64,000 bases of DNA from Brienomyrus brachyistius (taxonomy: Eukaryota; Chordata; Actinopteri; Osteoglossiformes; Mormyridae): contig NC_064540.1 in NCBI RefSeq assembly GCF_023856365.1, forward strand, positions 3,531,501 to 3,595,500, in the 5' to 3' direction. This document shows, piece by piece, positions 1 to 14,365 of the stretch. Both the position numbers and the translations under genes were made by a program. The notes beneath the pieces are model-generated. The model had not been told where the DNA came from. It did not search any database and saw nothing but the letters and a program-made list of their open reading frames with translations. The first letter of the stretch is position 1. Every line of letters starts with the position of its first letter.

Positions 1-669
1 ACTGGGCAATGTATGTCAAACCACGAGCAATGTGCAATTATTCAAAAGAGGTGTTGTAGCACTATAATGGTAGCCAACAAAAAATGATCAACATCAAAGG
101 CTAATTCTATTATATTATTAATTTGTCTTGTCAAAGAAAAAAACTGCACAGTTGCCACAGTTTGTCTAATTAGCGCCAAATGCCCCCCCACTGCTTTGAT
201 GACATCTAATTGCACCTCTTATTATGCATTAGCGTTTCCAAAGAGCATATCGAAAAAGGTTATCATGCATTGCCAAACTGTTTAATGATTTTGAGAATAA
301 ATGTTCATTTTGAAAGATTCACGTTGAATGACAAAATATTTAACAAGCTGCACTACATTTATGGCTACCATCTAACTGTTTGAGAGAGAGAAACCGGTAT
401 CTCTCACCTCCAATGTTGTGCATCTGAATCTGGCCCTAGGTGTGTGCATGTGTGGGTTTGTCTCAATCTGTTTTCTACTCTGAGTTTAATTGCCTTTTGT
501 GACTGATTGCCCTGTAATAGGCAGGTTCTTTTGGGATCACTGCAATAATGGAAAAGCTGCTCTATCCTCGAACTACTTACATAACACGTGGTCATGGAGG
601 GCCTGACGCACAGAGGGCACAAGGCATGGATGCCAGTGCACACACATACACATCAAAGGGTGCACACAC
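1..669. other. Upstream flank, no gene seen
   Basis: No exon or intact repeat is recognised here. The first 360 bases are AT-rich with several homeodomain-like TAATTA/ATGCATTA strings and could be a conserved non-coding element, but that is a guess from composition. From about 610 the sequence becomes CA-rich and leads into the SINE at 681. Confidence 0.5.
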
Positions 670-680
670 ACTCTGTCACA

Positions 681-1035
681 TCCATCCATCAATCCATTTT
701 CCAAACTGCTTATCCTGCTGGGTGGCGGGGGGTCCGGAGCCTCTCCCGGAAGCAATGGGCACGAGGCAGGGAACAACCCAGGATGGGCCAGCCCATCGCA
801 GGGCACACTCACACACCATTCACTCTCATATGCACACCTATGGGCAATTTAGCAACTCTAATTAGCCTCAGCATGTCTTTGGACTGGGGGGTGGGAACCG
901 GAGTACCCGGAGGAAACCCCACGACGACATGCGGAGAACATGCAAACTCCACACACATGTAACCCAGGTGGAACCTTGAACCCGGGTCCCAGAGGTGTGA
1001 GGCAACAGTGCTAAACACTGCACCACCATGCCGCC
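681..1035 (-). repeat. DANA/mermaid-like tRNA-derived SINE, near full length
   Basis: The element reads on the minus strand. The tRNA-like head is at the right, ending in the GGGCGGCATGGTGG motif as read on that strand, with an A box at 1015-1025 (one mismatch) and a B box near 971-982. The left end is an (ATCC)n run, the reverse complement of the (ATGG)n tail. The conserved core around 'CCGGAGTACCCGGAGGAAAC' is present. Flanking direct repeats actctgtcaca (670-680) and actccgtcaca (1040-1050) differ by one base and look like an 11-bp target-site duplication. Mutated box B and indels suggest it is older than the copy at 6875. Confidence 0.88.
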
Positions 1036-1050
1036 CTCTACTCCGTCACA

Positions 1051-2339
1051 CTCTGGGTAATTTACCGATTTTGATAGGACTGCTGCCAGGATCTTAAAAC
1101 GTCCGCAACTTACTGTAGCCCTAGTTCCCAAACTGGGAGGATAGTTGGTCTGAGCTAAACAAATAATTTGGGGTTTGTTCCCATTGTCCCAGTGCTCCCA
1201 GCCTAGTGCCACCTCTGCATTTTGGACTGCAGTGGGAAACTGCAGGGAGCACGTGGTAAAATCACAGAGCAGGGAAGGAATTGGACCCTCCACCACCTGA
1301 AGGAACAGTTCTAGTCACTTAGCCAGCTGGCTAGGCATAAACGGTTATTCTATACCAGAATCAGCCGAGAATCCCTGAATCCCCTAGGTCTGTAACATTA
1401 GAGGTAGTGGCAAAAGTATTGCTCCATAGCATTTTGGTTTAAGAACATTACCTAGGTCTGATCTCACTGTGAGATATATATAGTCTACCTCTCTAAGAGT
1501 CTTCAGGCTACATTTAATTAATGAACGATCGAGAACGATGGTCTTTGGTGGGTGGGATTAGTGTGTCCTGTCAATCAAAGTCTGACGAAAACTAACCAAT
1601 GCAGTTGCCAATGGCATGTGGGATGAGCTAGTGGGTGATTGACAGCAAATCATATTCTGTGTATTTCGAAACGTTATTTCTCCAGTTATTAAAACTAAAT
1701 TAAGTTATAAAGTCTGGGAGACGTTTGTGAAATACGCCTGTCGCCCTCGTCAAACATCGTGTGCCTCTTCGGAGTATTTTAACTAGAGGCAAAACATGAA
1801 CGAAAGATAAACGCAGAGACGATCGGCAATTTTAAAGAGCCACTGCAATGTTTTTGCACCGAGAAACTCACGGATGTCCGATTCATGCACGAAAATTCCC
1901 CAAACTCACTTGTTTAATTTAGGTTATTCTTTGCATCGAACACATACAGGACCCCAGTCAAATAAATCAGTGCCGTCAATGCTGTGTTCCCTTGTAAAAT
2001 GGTATTTTGTAAATGGATTAAAGAAGTATACATGCCCAGTTATTGAGATAGGTATATGGTATAATTATGCCCATGTAATAAACAGACCTATTACATACAT
2101 ACAAACATCCGTGCCTTATTTATGAAGTATGTGGTTGATTTATTTCACTTCAAACAGGTCCCAGAAATATACGTCTCAAATACGCATCGAATCAACATTC
2201 AAAGATGTTAATTCTCAGAATAACTTGGAATCCATATGCATATTTTATTGAGCACAATGACTACTACCGTTATTAATACATATAATGATATTACAGTTGC
2301 GTAATAGTAAGCTGATTAAAGGTAACGTTACGGATATTT
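1051..2339. other. Upstream flank, nothing recognised
   Basis: AT-rich single-copy-looking DNA upstream of the dock3 promoter region. No exon with coding similarity and no repeat was recognised. Confidence 0.5.
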
Positions 2340-2580
2340 ATTCTGACGATGGTCCCGGTTGTGGACTTTTCCTCTGGAGCCGCAGTACCACGCAGATCCC
2401 TCCCGGGGCCCCACAGAACCGGCTGTTTGACAGCCTGCGTCATGTGACGGCAGCCGGGTAAAAGATGGCGCAGCCGCGGCTCCGGCGATAAGCAGTAGCG
2501 GTTACGCGACTCTCGACTGCGGGACGTTTCTGCAGCGCAGGGGGGGAAATGCGGGCGCCTTCTTACTGCGCGATGATAAA
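2340..2580 (+). promoter_or_regulatory. CpG-rich probable dock3 promoter
   Basis: This 240-bp block holds about two dozen CpG dinucleotides, whereas the surrounding DNA has very few, so it behaves like a small CpG island. It lies 500-760 bp upstream of the dock3 start codon. It contains the palindrome-like GTCATGTGAC (2439-2448, an M-box/USF-type E-box) and AAAGATGGCG (2461-2470), close to the YY1 consensus AAGATGGCGGC that commonly sits at or just downstream of transcription starts. No TATA box at a convincing position was found. Promoter assignment is an inference from composition and position; the exact start site cannot be read from sequence. Confidence 0.6.
2461..2470 (+). promoter_or_regulatory. 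YY1-like motif in CpG block
   Basis: AAAGATGGCG matches the core of the YY1 site found near start sites of many TATA-less vertebrate genes. Its orientation agrees with transcription of dock3 to the right. By itself a 10-bp match is weak evidence; the CpG island context raises it. Confidence 0.4.
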
Positions 2581-3097
2581 ATGACATTGGTGTCGCACAG
2601 GAAAGCTGCCTTTGCAACTGATCGGATCTTCCTTGTATAGTTAGAAACCGCTCTGAGGAACTGAGAGGGAGAGAAGGGAATGCTGTTTGGGCGAAATTAA
2701 TAAATAAATGTCCCCATTCTAGCCCTGGTCGGAGATGCTGCTGCATTGAGACCGTTGGGGGGTGGGGGGTGGTGGGGAGATTCTCGCACAAAAGTGGATA
2801 GGCAGAGATTACAGATAACAGACCACTGTTAGCTGTACACGTTTGCCTGTTCTCTGCAAGATATCAGACAGGTACTCTGAAGATCGGACAGTTTTTTCGC
2901 TCTTTCTCTCTCTTTTTTTAAAGCCAAATAATATATCACTTTCTACTTTTATTTTATTTGACATTTTTCAAATAGTAGTGTTATTTTCCTGCTGTAAGTA
3001 AATCGGATCTAAGCGATTTTTTTTGCAACTTTCACTCATATTCTTCCATGAAAACGACTAAATCAAGCTTTGATTTCTTGGGAATTTTACCAGGATC
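2581..3097 (+). other. Probable dock3 5' leader and proximal region
   Basis: Sequence between the CpG-rich block and the start codon. It includes a GT-rich patch, a pyrimidine-rich stretch near 2895-2920 and a T-rich run before the ATG. How much is transcribed leader, and whether a non-coding first exon splices in, cannot be decided here. Confidence 0.4.
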
Positions 3098-3134
3098 ATG
3101 TGGACCCCAACGGAAGAAGAAAAAATCGGAGTCG
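3098..3134 (+). CDS. DOCK3-like guanine exchange factor, coding exon 1
   Basis: Thirty-seven coding bases give MWTPTEEEKIGV plus the first base of a valine codon. The exon ends at a consensus donor, gtaagt, at 3135. From memory of the family, vertebrate DOCK3 begins with a near-identical N-terminus, while DOCK4 differs at several of these positions (MWIPTEHEKYGV), so DOCK3 is the better call. DOCK3 (MOCA) is a cytoplasmic atypical Rac exchange factor acting through a DHR2 domain and binding ELMO; these first residues lead into its N-terminal SH3 domain. The start codon is the only ATG that gives the family N-terminus, though its context (ggatcATGt) is not a strong Kozak match. Residue 10 is Ile here, where mammalian DOCK3 and DOCK4 have Tyr. 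The rest of the gene lies beyond the window. Confidence 0.9.
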
Positions 3135-3609
3135 GTAAGTTAATTAGTCAATCCAGCTCCCTTGTGTTTTGTAGAATTAGCTTTGTAAAAAGTCACGGTG
3201 ATTTTATCTTCCGAAAGTGCATTAATCTACACACTTCTGTAATAAATAATAAAATCTTATTGGTTGCCGTTTTTATAGTCTACTCAGGTAGTTAACCCCC
3301 CACCCCGAATATTTCTTTATTTTGAGAACTCATAGATCATAAATGAAACAAATTAATACCTAAATAAAATATTTAGAGAATTAAACACTTGTTAATGTTG
3401 ATTTGTATCTTTATACTGCAATACAAAGTATTCCTGCATCGCTGACTAATCCCGAAATAGCTACACATTTCTGTTCTTTTCTGTTTTTTCGAAGATGTAC
3501 ATGTGAACTCTCGATACAATTTATATGCTGTTATAGCCAATTCCGCGTGTTCAATACAGTGATGATTAGTGAGAAAACTCCCGTTTTGTTTGGTGCAGTG
3601 TCTTGGCAG

Positions 3610-3623
3610 CCAACAGGGGGCAG
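3610..3623 (+). promoter_or_regulatory. CTCF-like motif near exon 1
   Basis: CCAACAGGGGGCAG resembles the CTCF core (CCANNAGGGGGC plus AG) on the plus strand, about 475 bp into intron 1. The call is by eye from one core match; binding is not shown. Confidence 0.35.
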
Positions 3624-3700
3624 TCAAAACGCGCACCTCTCCAACAGGTGCATAGGCGAGGAATAAAAAATATATATTTTAAAATGTGAGTCAACGATAT

Positions 3701-6862
<3,162 letters not shown>

Positions 6863-7240
6863 TTAAATGGTTATCCATCCATCCATTTTCCAAACCGCTT
6901 ATCCTATCGGGTCGCGGAGGGTCCGGAGCCTATCCCGGAATCAATGGGCACGAGGCAGGGAACAACCCAGGATGGGGGGCCAGCCCATCGCAGGGCACAC
7001 TCACACACCAGTCACTCACACATGCACACCTACGGGCAATTCAGCAACTCCAATTAGCCTCAGCATGTTTTTGGACTGTGGGGGGAAACCGGAGTACCCG
7101 GAGGAAACCCCACGACGACACGGGGAGAACATGCAAACTCCGCACACATGTGACCCAGGCGGAGACTCGAACCCGGGTCCCAGAGGTGTGAGGCGACAGT
7201 GCTAACCACTGCACCACCATGCCGCCCCTTAAATGGTTAT
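6863..7240 (-). repeat. Full-length young DANA/mermaid-like SINE with perfect TSD
   Basis: The element itself is 6875-7228, bounded by a perfect 12-bp direct repeat ttaaatggttat (6863-6874 and 7229-7240), the mark of LINE-style target-primed insertion. On the minus strand the head reads GGGCGGCATGGTGGTGCAGTG. The A box TGGTGCAGTGG is at 7206-7216 and the B box GGTTCGAGTCT at 7163-7173, both perfect fits to the RNA polymerase III consensus. The conserved core and an (ATGG)n tail follow. It is the best reference copy in the window and the least decayed. Confidence 0.95.
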
Positions 7241-10200
7241 TTAATAGTTAATTAAAAGAGGTCAATTAAAATGTCTTCCCAATGATGATACTGTTAACAA
7301 ATATAGATGGCATACTTATAAATGGATGAAATTAAGATTAACGAACACTCGCCCATAATTGTGTGGGAGGACTTGGTGAGCAGGATTGTGGTAAATCAAA
7401 TTGTAATCACTGATTTTGTTTCAGTTAATCATTCCTATTCTGCATTGCAGCTGCATGGTTTCAGGATAGTCTATGATTTATTATTAGTTAATGGGGATTC
7501 CAGTGAATCTTGGGTCTTGGCATGATTCCTCTTAGTATCAGGGAGATTGATTGAGTTAATGTCTGTGAAGTTCCATTTCTCTAGTGCCTTTAGTTGTAAT
7601 GCCATTCTGCTGTTGAATGTCGGAATGCAAAATAAATGTAATAATAATAAATTAAAATAAGTATGTCTGTGGCCAGTAATAGTTGGTTTTCTTCACTATC
7701 ATGCCTAACTTAAACAGTAGATGTCAGACAAGCAAAAAGATGGACAAACACATGAGGACAGTTCACTGTAGATCCTACCCGATGGGTTGTAGCCACTTTT
7801 GTTTGTTTGTTTTGTTTGTTTTTGTTTGTGTTTGTTTTCCTTTACACTCGTTTATTCTTCCTGGGCCTGATTGGAAGTGTGTTCTGGTAGAATCAGAAAT
7901 GACAGAATTTACCACTGCCTATATAAAATGAGGGAAAACAAAACAGAGGACTGTGAGTGGTGCAGGACTGGAGGGGTGCAGATTCCAACACTGTGCCGGG
8001 AGGTAACTCGTGGAGCCTCTCGAGACAGTCCGGAAGATTCTGGCAGGCGATGGGAAAACATCTATTCACCCCAATACTTAATGAATGGGGCTTTGTGATG
8101 TGCTGGGGAGATGTGAATGTGGCGCGGGGCCCCGGGCCTGCCAGGGCCGCCTGAGTTCTCACCAGCAAGAGCTGGGCGCTGCCCCAAGCACATAGCCTGC
8201 CATTAAAGATAGCAGAAATCCTCTGTCTGAGGACAGCAATGGAATGCACATGGTCAGACACGGCGGTGTTGCAAGGATGCCACACTGCGGCGGTTATTTG
8301 GGTGTGCTGGGTGGGCAGCACTGTTCAGACTCTGGGGAGGAGTATTATTAGAGCTCGTAAAAGCTGTTGGCTGGTGGGGGTGGCAGTTGATTGGTTTGGT
8401 GAGCCCATGGCCACACCCCTGGTCAGACACCCTGAGATTATATTCGTTTTAGGACTTGACTTCAGTACAGTTTTGGACCAAACCCTCTTCCTCTGGTAGA
8501 TAAACCTCATGTATATCGCCATGCATAGTCAAACAAAGTATATGATGCTGTTTCAAAGTGACTCCTACCTGCAGAAGGTTTTTGAAGACGTTTTCTTTTT
8601 GCATGTTTATTTTTGTTGCGGGGCCCATGAATTATACTGTCGGTCTGATAGGAGGGAAGAAGGAGATGTTGGATCTTGCTGTCAGCACTCGAGAAGGGAG
8701 CCTGTCACTCTGCGTGTTTCCCTGCATTTCTCGTTTCCGTCTGTACTGGTTGGGGTCAAACAGTTTTTCATTATTTACTTGATTAACTCCATTTACTTCA
8801 CCAGGCCTGGTCCTGGCAAGACATTTGGAGACGTCGTTAGTATAACCCAAGACACAGTAAATCCCAAGATGGATTAAAGTTAATGTCCTATTTTCCTAAC
8901 ACCTGTTTAATGAATAGCTGCTGTTCTGGTATTTCTCCCTCAGCATCTGGTCCAGCATTTAGGACTAAAAAGGGGGATTTGCTGATGAATGCTGCAGACT
9001 GTTGCATGGACTGTTCTACAGGCAACCTTATGAATTTCTTGCAGCTTCATGTTGTATAATCTTTGGGCCAGCACCACATGCACCACCCTGCGTTCACTGG
9101 GAACATCATGTATTTATCTACTGAGAAACCCCACGTTGCTTAGTCTAATTGTAGTACTGAACCTCACATTGAGCGCTGACCCTAAGATAATACTTCTACC
9201 TCTGCAATCATCTTTTAGGCTTGGGCATCTTGGGTAAATTTTTGGGTATACCGTGATATTTTGAGTGGCATATTTTCATTCGGGTCAACATATAGTATAC
9301 ATTACCTCCCCTGCCCCCCATGGTGAATTTTATCACAAAGATTTCATAATACTGTAATGGCATTGCTTTTGAAAATACCATCAAAACACTGTTTAATGTC
9401 TGGCCAGTTTGGCAGGAAAAATAAGACACCCCCATGTCCATTATATCATTATTTTTCTTGCTTTCTGTACTAAACCCAGCACAGGGGTTGTTGTTCATTG
9501 CCTGCAGGCTGGATTAAGAATCTAAGCCTTTGCCCAAGGTCACCCTTCAATGAACAGATCTGATCAACATCAGCCCCAAGACATGTTCCTAAGAACGTGT
9601 TAACTTCCCTTTGACTGTAATAACCCTGCAGTGCCAATTAAAACCAGTGAAAAAGCCTTCAACTCTGTTCATTTTTCCAGAGATGATTGGCAGTGTGTTT
9701 TTGTGCATGATGCAAAACCTGATCATCGTATTTCAGCTGCGTATTTCATCTGATGACCATCTTCTGCGTCCTGCAAGACTCTGAATATGCATTAGAGTTT
9801 TAGGGCTTGTTTTTTTTTTTTTAAATCATCTCCAACCTATACCTAAACACATGTAAATGAATAAGCAGAACATTAAACAGTCATGTACCCTAATTTAATC
9901 CTAACTGGTTACAGGGATATGGGGTCTGTCACTTTGACTGTTCGTGGTTGTTATGGTAGAACTGAGAGCAATTAATACATTAAACAGAGTCAAGACCAAT
10001 GGGAAGTTATTTTTAGAGAAGCCCTTAAAGAGACACACCATTGTTATGTAGTAGGACTTTGAACACATTAAGTGGTTTTAATCGCCAGTTCTACTATGAA
10101 CAGTAATTTAATTACATTTAATGTTGTCAGTGGTCATAAAAGCAATATATTTTTTTCTTCTAAAGCAAGGAACTTCATATCCTTTTTCTCTCATGGTGAC

Positions 10201-11215
10201 TGCATTTTCATTGCTATTGTTATTGTGGTATAAATTTTAGAGGGTTGGAACAGACTATCAAAGCCTTGGTCGTAATTTTGACGTACGACAGAAAACCACT
10301 TGTTTTCTTTTAACGACAGCTGATTAAATTTAGAAATGTAAGACTCACTTTTCTCACAAGCATGCAGTGTCTGACTGTTAAACCAGAACAAATCGCAAAT
10401 AATTGCCGCGCGATGCATATTCATTTTGAAAACTTTCCTTGAGAACTGCCAACCCAATGCGCAGACGATGGCTGTGTGGTGTAATGACGAACGGTAGGAA
10501 TCATTAGGTTAATCAGTAGATTACTGTGAGGAGCTCCACGGTGCTATTATGATGCAAGCAGACAGCTTAACAGCTTCAGTCATGAAGATCTATTTGAGTT
10601 AATCTGAAAGACGCAGCCCACAAACTCTCCAGAGGAGGTCTAGAAGCTAAAGCTTATTTAGAAGACACTCTCAATGACCCACACGTAAGGCTTTGGAAAA
10701 GTGTGTCTTCCACATTTCTAAAAAGACTATAATTAGAGCCAATCAACCAAAATGAAAGTTGAGAAATCACCTCATGCATCAAAAGCCCAAAAAGTCCGAC
10801 AGAGCATTTGAAAAATGAACACAAGGTGCTGGTAAGCGAACCAAAATGTATCACTTTTGGGTGAAAACCCATCTGGGGTTTTAAGCAAAGAAGGGTCTGT
10901 AACAGTTTGGATATGAGGTTGTATGAGCTTGAATGAAGTATTTAATAAGGTTTCCAAGGTTTTTTTTTAATGGCATCTTACTCAGTAAGTAATTTTAGCA
11001 GCAATGGATTATAAGATTGTACAGTATTGTAAGTATCATTACAGTTATCCAGTAATGGGTCATGAGGATCCTGACAGCACAGATTATAAAGCAGGGGAAC
11101 ACCTTGGACCAGCTGCCAGTTACAGTGAGTACAGAGCTGCTAATAGCCTGAATATCAGCATGTCAGCAAAGTATTTTGTTGGGCATATTTACAGATGTGC
11201 TCTTCATTATAGCCT
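7241..11215. other. Intron 1, mostly unassigned
   Basis: About 4 kb without recognised exons. A T/G-rich (GTTT)n-like patch lies at 7799-7838. The remainder is ordinary AT-rich intron. Short open frames at 7683-8877 overlap each other on both strands and show no domain I recognise. Confidence 0.5.
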
Positions 11216-11351
11216 AACTGATATTCATTCATCCATCCATCCATCCATCCATTTTCCAAACCGCTTATCCTACTGGGATCCCGGAAGCAATGGGCACGAG
11301 GCAGGGAACAACCCAGGATGGGGGGCCAGCCCATCGCAGAACTGATATTCA
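11216..11351 (-). repeat. 5'-truncated SINE with perfect TSD
   Basis: The SINE fragment is 11228-11339, flanked by the perfect 12-bp repeat aactgatattca (11216-11227 and 11340-11351). Only the tail half of the family is present; the tRNA-like head and core are missing, as expected for incomplete reverse transcription. A short internal deletion next to the tail joins 'tactggg' directly to 'atcccggaagc', removing about 20 bases that other copies keep. Confidence 0.92.
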
Positions 11352-11428
11352 GTTTTTACCTAAACATCAGAAAAAACACCATTGAAGAGTTTAAAAGTGA
11401 AATCGGGATATAAATCCATTTGAAATTA

Positions 11429-11673
11429 CAGTTATTCATCGACTTGCGTCCTATTGAGTAGCGTCCGATTGCGGATGTATTTTACCACATTGGCGGCATG
11501 CGGCAAGAATTGAAACAAACCATTTGCATGGAAGTTTAGTTAAATCTGTGTGATAACGTGTCTTATGTTATACAGTATATTTGACCTTTCCGCTATAATG
11601 ATCGAGATATATCCAGATTGACTTGCGTCTTCTCTTCCGGGACGAAACCCAGATGTAAGTCGATGGATACCTG
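11429..11673. mobile_element. Pogo/Tigger-like MITE, 245 bp
   Basis: The ends are inverted repeats: left CAGTTATTCATCGACTTGCG, right (reverse complement) CAGGTATCCATCGACTTACA, flanked by TA dinucleotides at 11427-11428 and 11674-11675. CAG termini, a CGACTTAC-type motif and TA target duplications fit the pogo/Tigger branch of Tc1/mariner elements. It is too short to code for a transposase, so it is a non-autonomous copy. Confidence 0.8.
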
Positions 11674-12909
11674 TATTTATTTTCTTTTCACTACCTAATT
11701 TCTGTATTTTTTCCTTGTCGTTCAGACAAAAACATCCCACTGCTTCTGTTTATATTTTGGGGGTGTGCAGGCCCAGGTGTGTGACAGAGAGAAACAAAAA
11801 AAAATTCAAATCTGCCTTTAAGATGACAATTTAATTTGGCTTGACAGAATGAGGTGAGAGGTCATGAAGTGATGCTTCACTCGTACTGTACGTTATAAAT
11901 CTAAAGTTTTTTGCATATTCCATTTCTCCTTCAAAGACCAAGTGAATACTCTCAGACATGAAGGAATGTGCTCGCGCACGCAGGGCCTTGATGTAGCTAT
12001 AATGGAATGCAGTTGCCGATGTTGAAACATTAAAGAGCAGGGAGTCGGTGCACTGGAGCTTATTGTGAGACGAGGCCACTCTCTGTAGCGATGGGTTGGA
12101 TCGATAGTCGATAGGATGATGGACGTTCCATTAGATCTGAAAGTGTGAGGCCTAGACTTTGGGGCGACGGGAACTATGGAGCTGGCAGAACACAGTGCGA
12201 TGGAATTACTGATGTGTCACTCATGCAGGCTTCGGGGGGGCGGGGGGGGGGGGTTGGTTTATAGCAGTGAACTGCTATACAGTCACATGCATGCCCTCAC
12301 TTGCATGCTGATGCACCTACGTAAACACGCAGATGAAATTATCAGAGAATCTCGCCCAGCTGACCATGTATGGTTTAATTAGTCTCAGGTCCTTACGGAT
12401 TATAATTTGTCTGGTGATTGACTGACTTTTAATGAGCGAGGCTTAATGAGTCGCCGGGTGCAGGAAACAGCCTGGCAATTTACTCTGCGGTCTCCCAAGT
12501 CCTTCAGGAGAGCCGCTGCTATCGGTATCTGCAGAGCTCTTGGTTTCCTCGGTCCTTCCCTCCCCCAGCTGCATCCACTGATGCATCGTGCTTGAATTGA
12601 CCCCTTTCCTCCAGGGTAATTTGGCCTGGCTTTAGTAAATGCGCACTTTGTCAGTTGGATCAAAGCTCAAATGTGGCGTGTGCAATACGCGGCTGGCTTT
12701 CACCAGTACAGCAGACGTGTGGTGTCATGTCACCCATGTGCTGTTTGCACTTACACCTCTGTTAAGCTTCCTACCCATTCAGAATTTTGAATTGGTTTTT
12801 CCCATTGCGTTTGGTTCTCCCCGGACCTGTGAATGTCAGGAAATGTTGGGTCGGAGAACCCTAAAACACAAATTGACTTTAATGGGATTTTCCCGCGAAG
12901 TTGTTCTGT

Positions 12910-12927
12910 CCAGCAGGGGGCTAGAGG
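12910..12927 (+). promoter_or_regulatory. Strong CTCF-like motif
   Basis: CCAGCAGGGGGCTAGAGG matches the CTCF core consensus (CCASYAGRKGGC) at every core position on the plus strand. It is the best CTCF-like match I noticed in the window. Function is inferred from motif only. Confidence 0.45.
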
Positions 12928-13028
12928 CCATTTAAGAGCAGGAAATGGGGGCAGCCGTTGGCCTTATAAAAGATAGCGTGACTTGCTCGCTGTCCGTGGT
13001 GCTGAGGCCGACCCTCCGTTCTCTCCAG

Positions 13029-13055
13029 GACGACAGAGACCTGAAATGCAGAGAG
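13029..13055 (+). other. Candidate in-frame 27-nt microexon
   Basis: A pyrimidine-rich stretch ending ttctctccag (acceptor AG at 13027-13028) is followed by 27 bases and a consensus-like donor gtgagc at 13056. Its length is a multiple of three, and in the phase set by exon 1 it contains no stop, so inclusion would insert nine residues (GRQRPEMQR) between Val12 and Val13 of DOCK3. I know of no such exon in mammalian DOCK3, and chance acceptor-donor pairs are common in a 48-kb intron. Confidence 0.12.
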
Positions 13056-14254
13056 GTGAGCAGACCAGGAGCTTGGCAGCCATGCAGTATTTATAGATGC
13101 TCTGCTTGGTTTCGCTCCTTCTCATTGGCTTTAACCATTTTCAGCTTGTTTTGTCTTGCGTGAAGATAGCCCGACCGATAGCAGCTTCGTCGAATGTAAT
13201 TTGCCAGGGAAACCAATTTCAGGTTCTCTGCTTCCAGCAACTAGCATCTCTCCCCCCATTCTCACCTTTAATATGAATGCTCAGTGGGACAGAGGCTTCA
13301 TTTCCATAACGTAGCCTGTTTGATTGATGCTGAAAGTGTCTTCAGTAGGATCCAAACAGAACAATAGATACTGCATTTTCCATGGGATCCCACATGAAGT
13401 GCATGTCCACGATTGTATTATGTTATGTTAGAAAACCTAACTTATACGTTTTTCTGTCGCTTAATAATTAATGTGTTTATTATGCTTCAAGTCTGCTGCT
13501 TGTTCTAAAAGAATTAATGGGTCCCAGTTTAAATCTAGTTTTCTGTTGTCCAATGTACAAATAGCACCTGCAATGATCTTACAATGCATATTTAAAAAAT
13601 GTCTAAAGTCTTTCTAATTATGGGACTCCCTCTTTAAGGGGTCATGCACTATGAAATGCACAATGCACTGTTGTTTACTTGGTTTATGCTGCATGACAGA
13701 TTCTATCTCAGGCAATTGGTTTATGCTAAACACAGACGCAGCGTTGCATTTCCTGACAGCAGCGATCTTTTCCCCAAAATATTAAAAGGCACATCAAACT
13801 CATTTGATCTGACTGGTGCAGTTGAAGTCTGATACACAGAGCTGCAACTTTGTGCAAAGTGTCCAACACTACAGAATGCAACTGAAAATATATCTAAAGC
13901 TTTGATCACCGGGATCGTTAGAGAATCCAACATTTAAGTTTGTCTTTTATCTAGGAGATTGAATTAGGTTTTTTTTGCCCGCTGCATATCAGATGTTTTC
14001 CTAAGCCACCTTGTACGCACTGTGAGAGTCTTTGCACAGACATATTCTTTTGGATTTAAGCTTCTGAACAACCAGTGAGAAAATGGCAATCGGAACCCCT
14101 CTCCCCTCCTATTTTTGCATGTGCAGGATAAGCTTCACTTTTACTGCAAGCCTGCCTGACAGTCATTCAGTGTATCGCAGCAGAGAGCGAGGGTCGATCT
14201 TCAATACACTGTCGATCCAGCTGGAGAGCCAATGCATCGTGGGATTCTGACGCT

Positions 14255-14365
14255 GAGTTCCGTCGTCGTTATGGCGACACCAGTGAAACGGGTTTCGAGG
14301 TGACTGCGGAACTCCGTGGCTCAGCCTCAACAACACCGGCTGAGCGATCCTCGCATCGCCATAAC
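14255..14365. repeat. Two interleaved inverted repeats
   Basis: GAGTTCCG (14255-14262) pairs with CGGAACTC (14307-14314), and GTTATGGCGA (14268-14277) pairs with TCGCCATAAC (14356-14365). The pairs cross rather than nest. The second arm extends imperfectly outward. It could be a decayed fold-back element or chance. Confidence 0.4.

Noticed and set aside
548..1296. Overlapping frames on both strands near the first SINE
   Set aside because: They run through the SINE body and recur wherever the SINE occurs (for example at 6867 and 53882).
2291..2791. 166-codon minus-strand frame over the promoter CpG island
   Set aside because: It has no recognisable domain; GC-rich DNA has few stop codons, so an open frame is expected.
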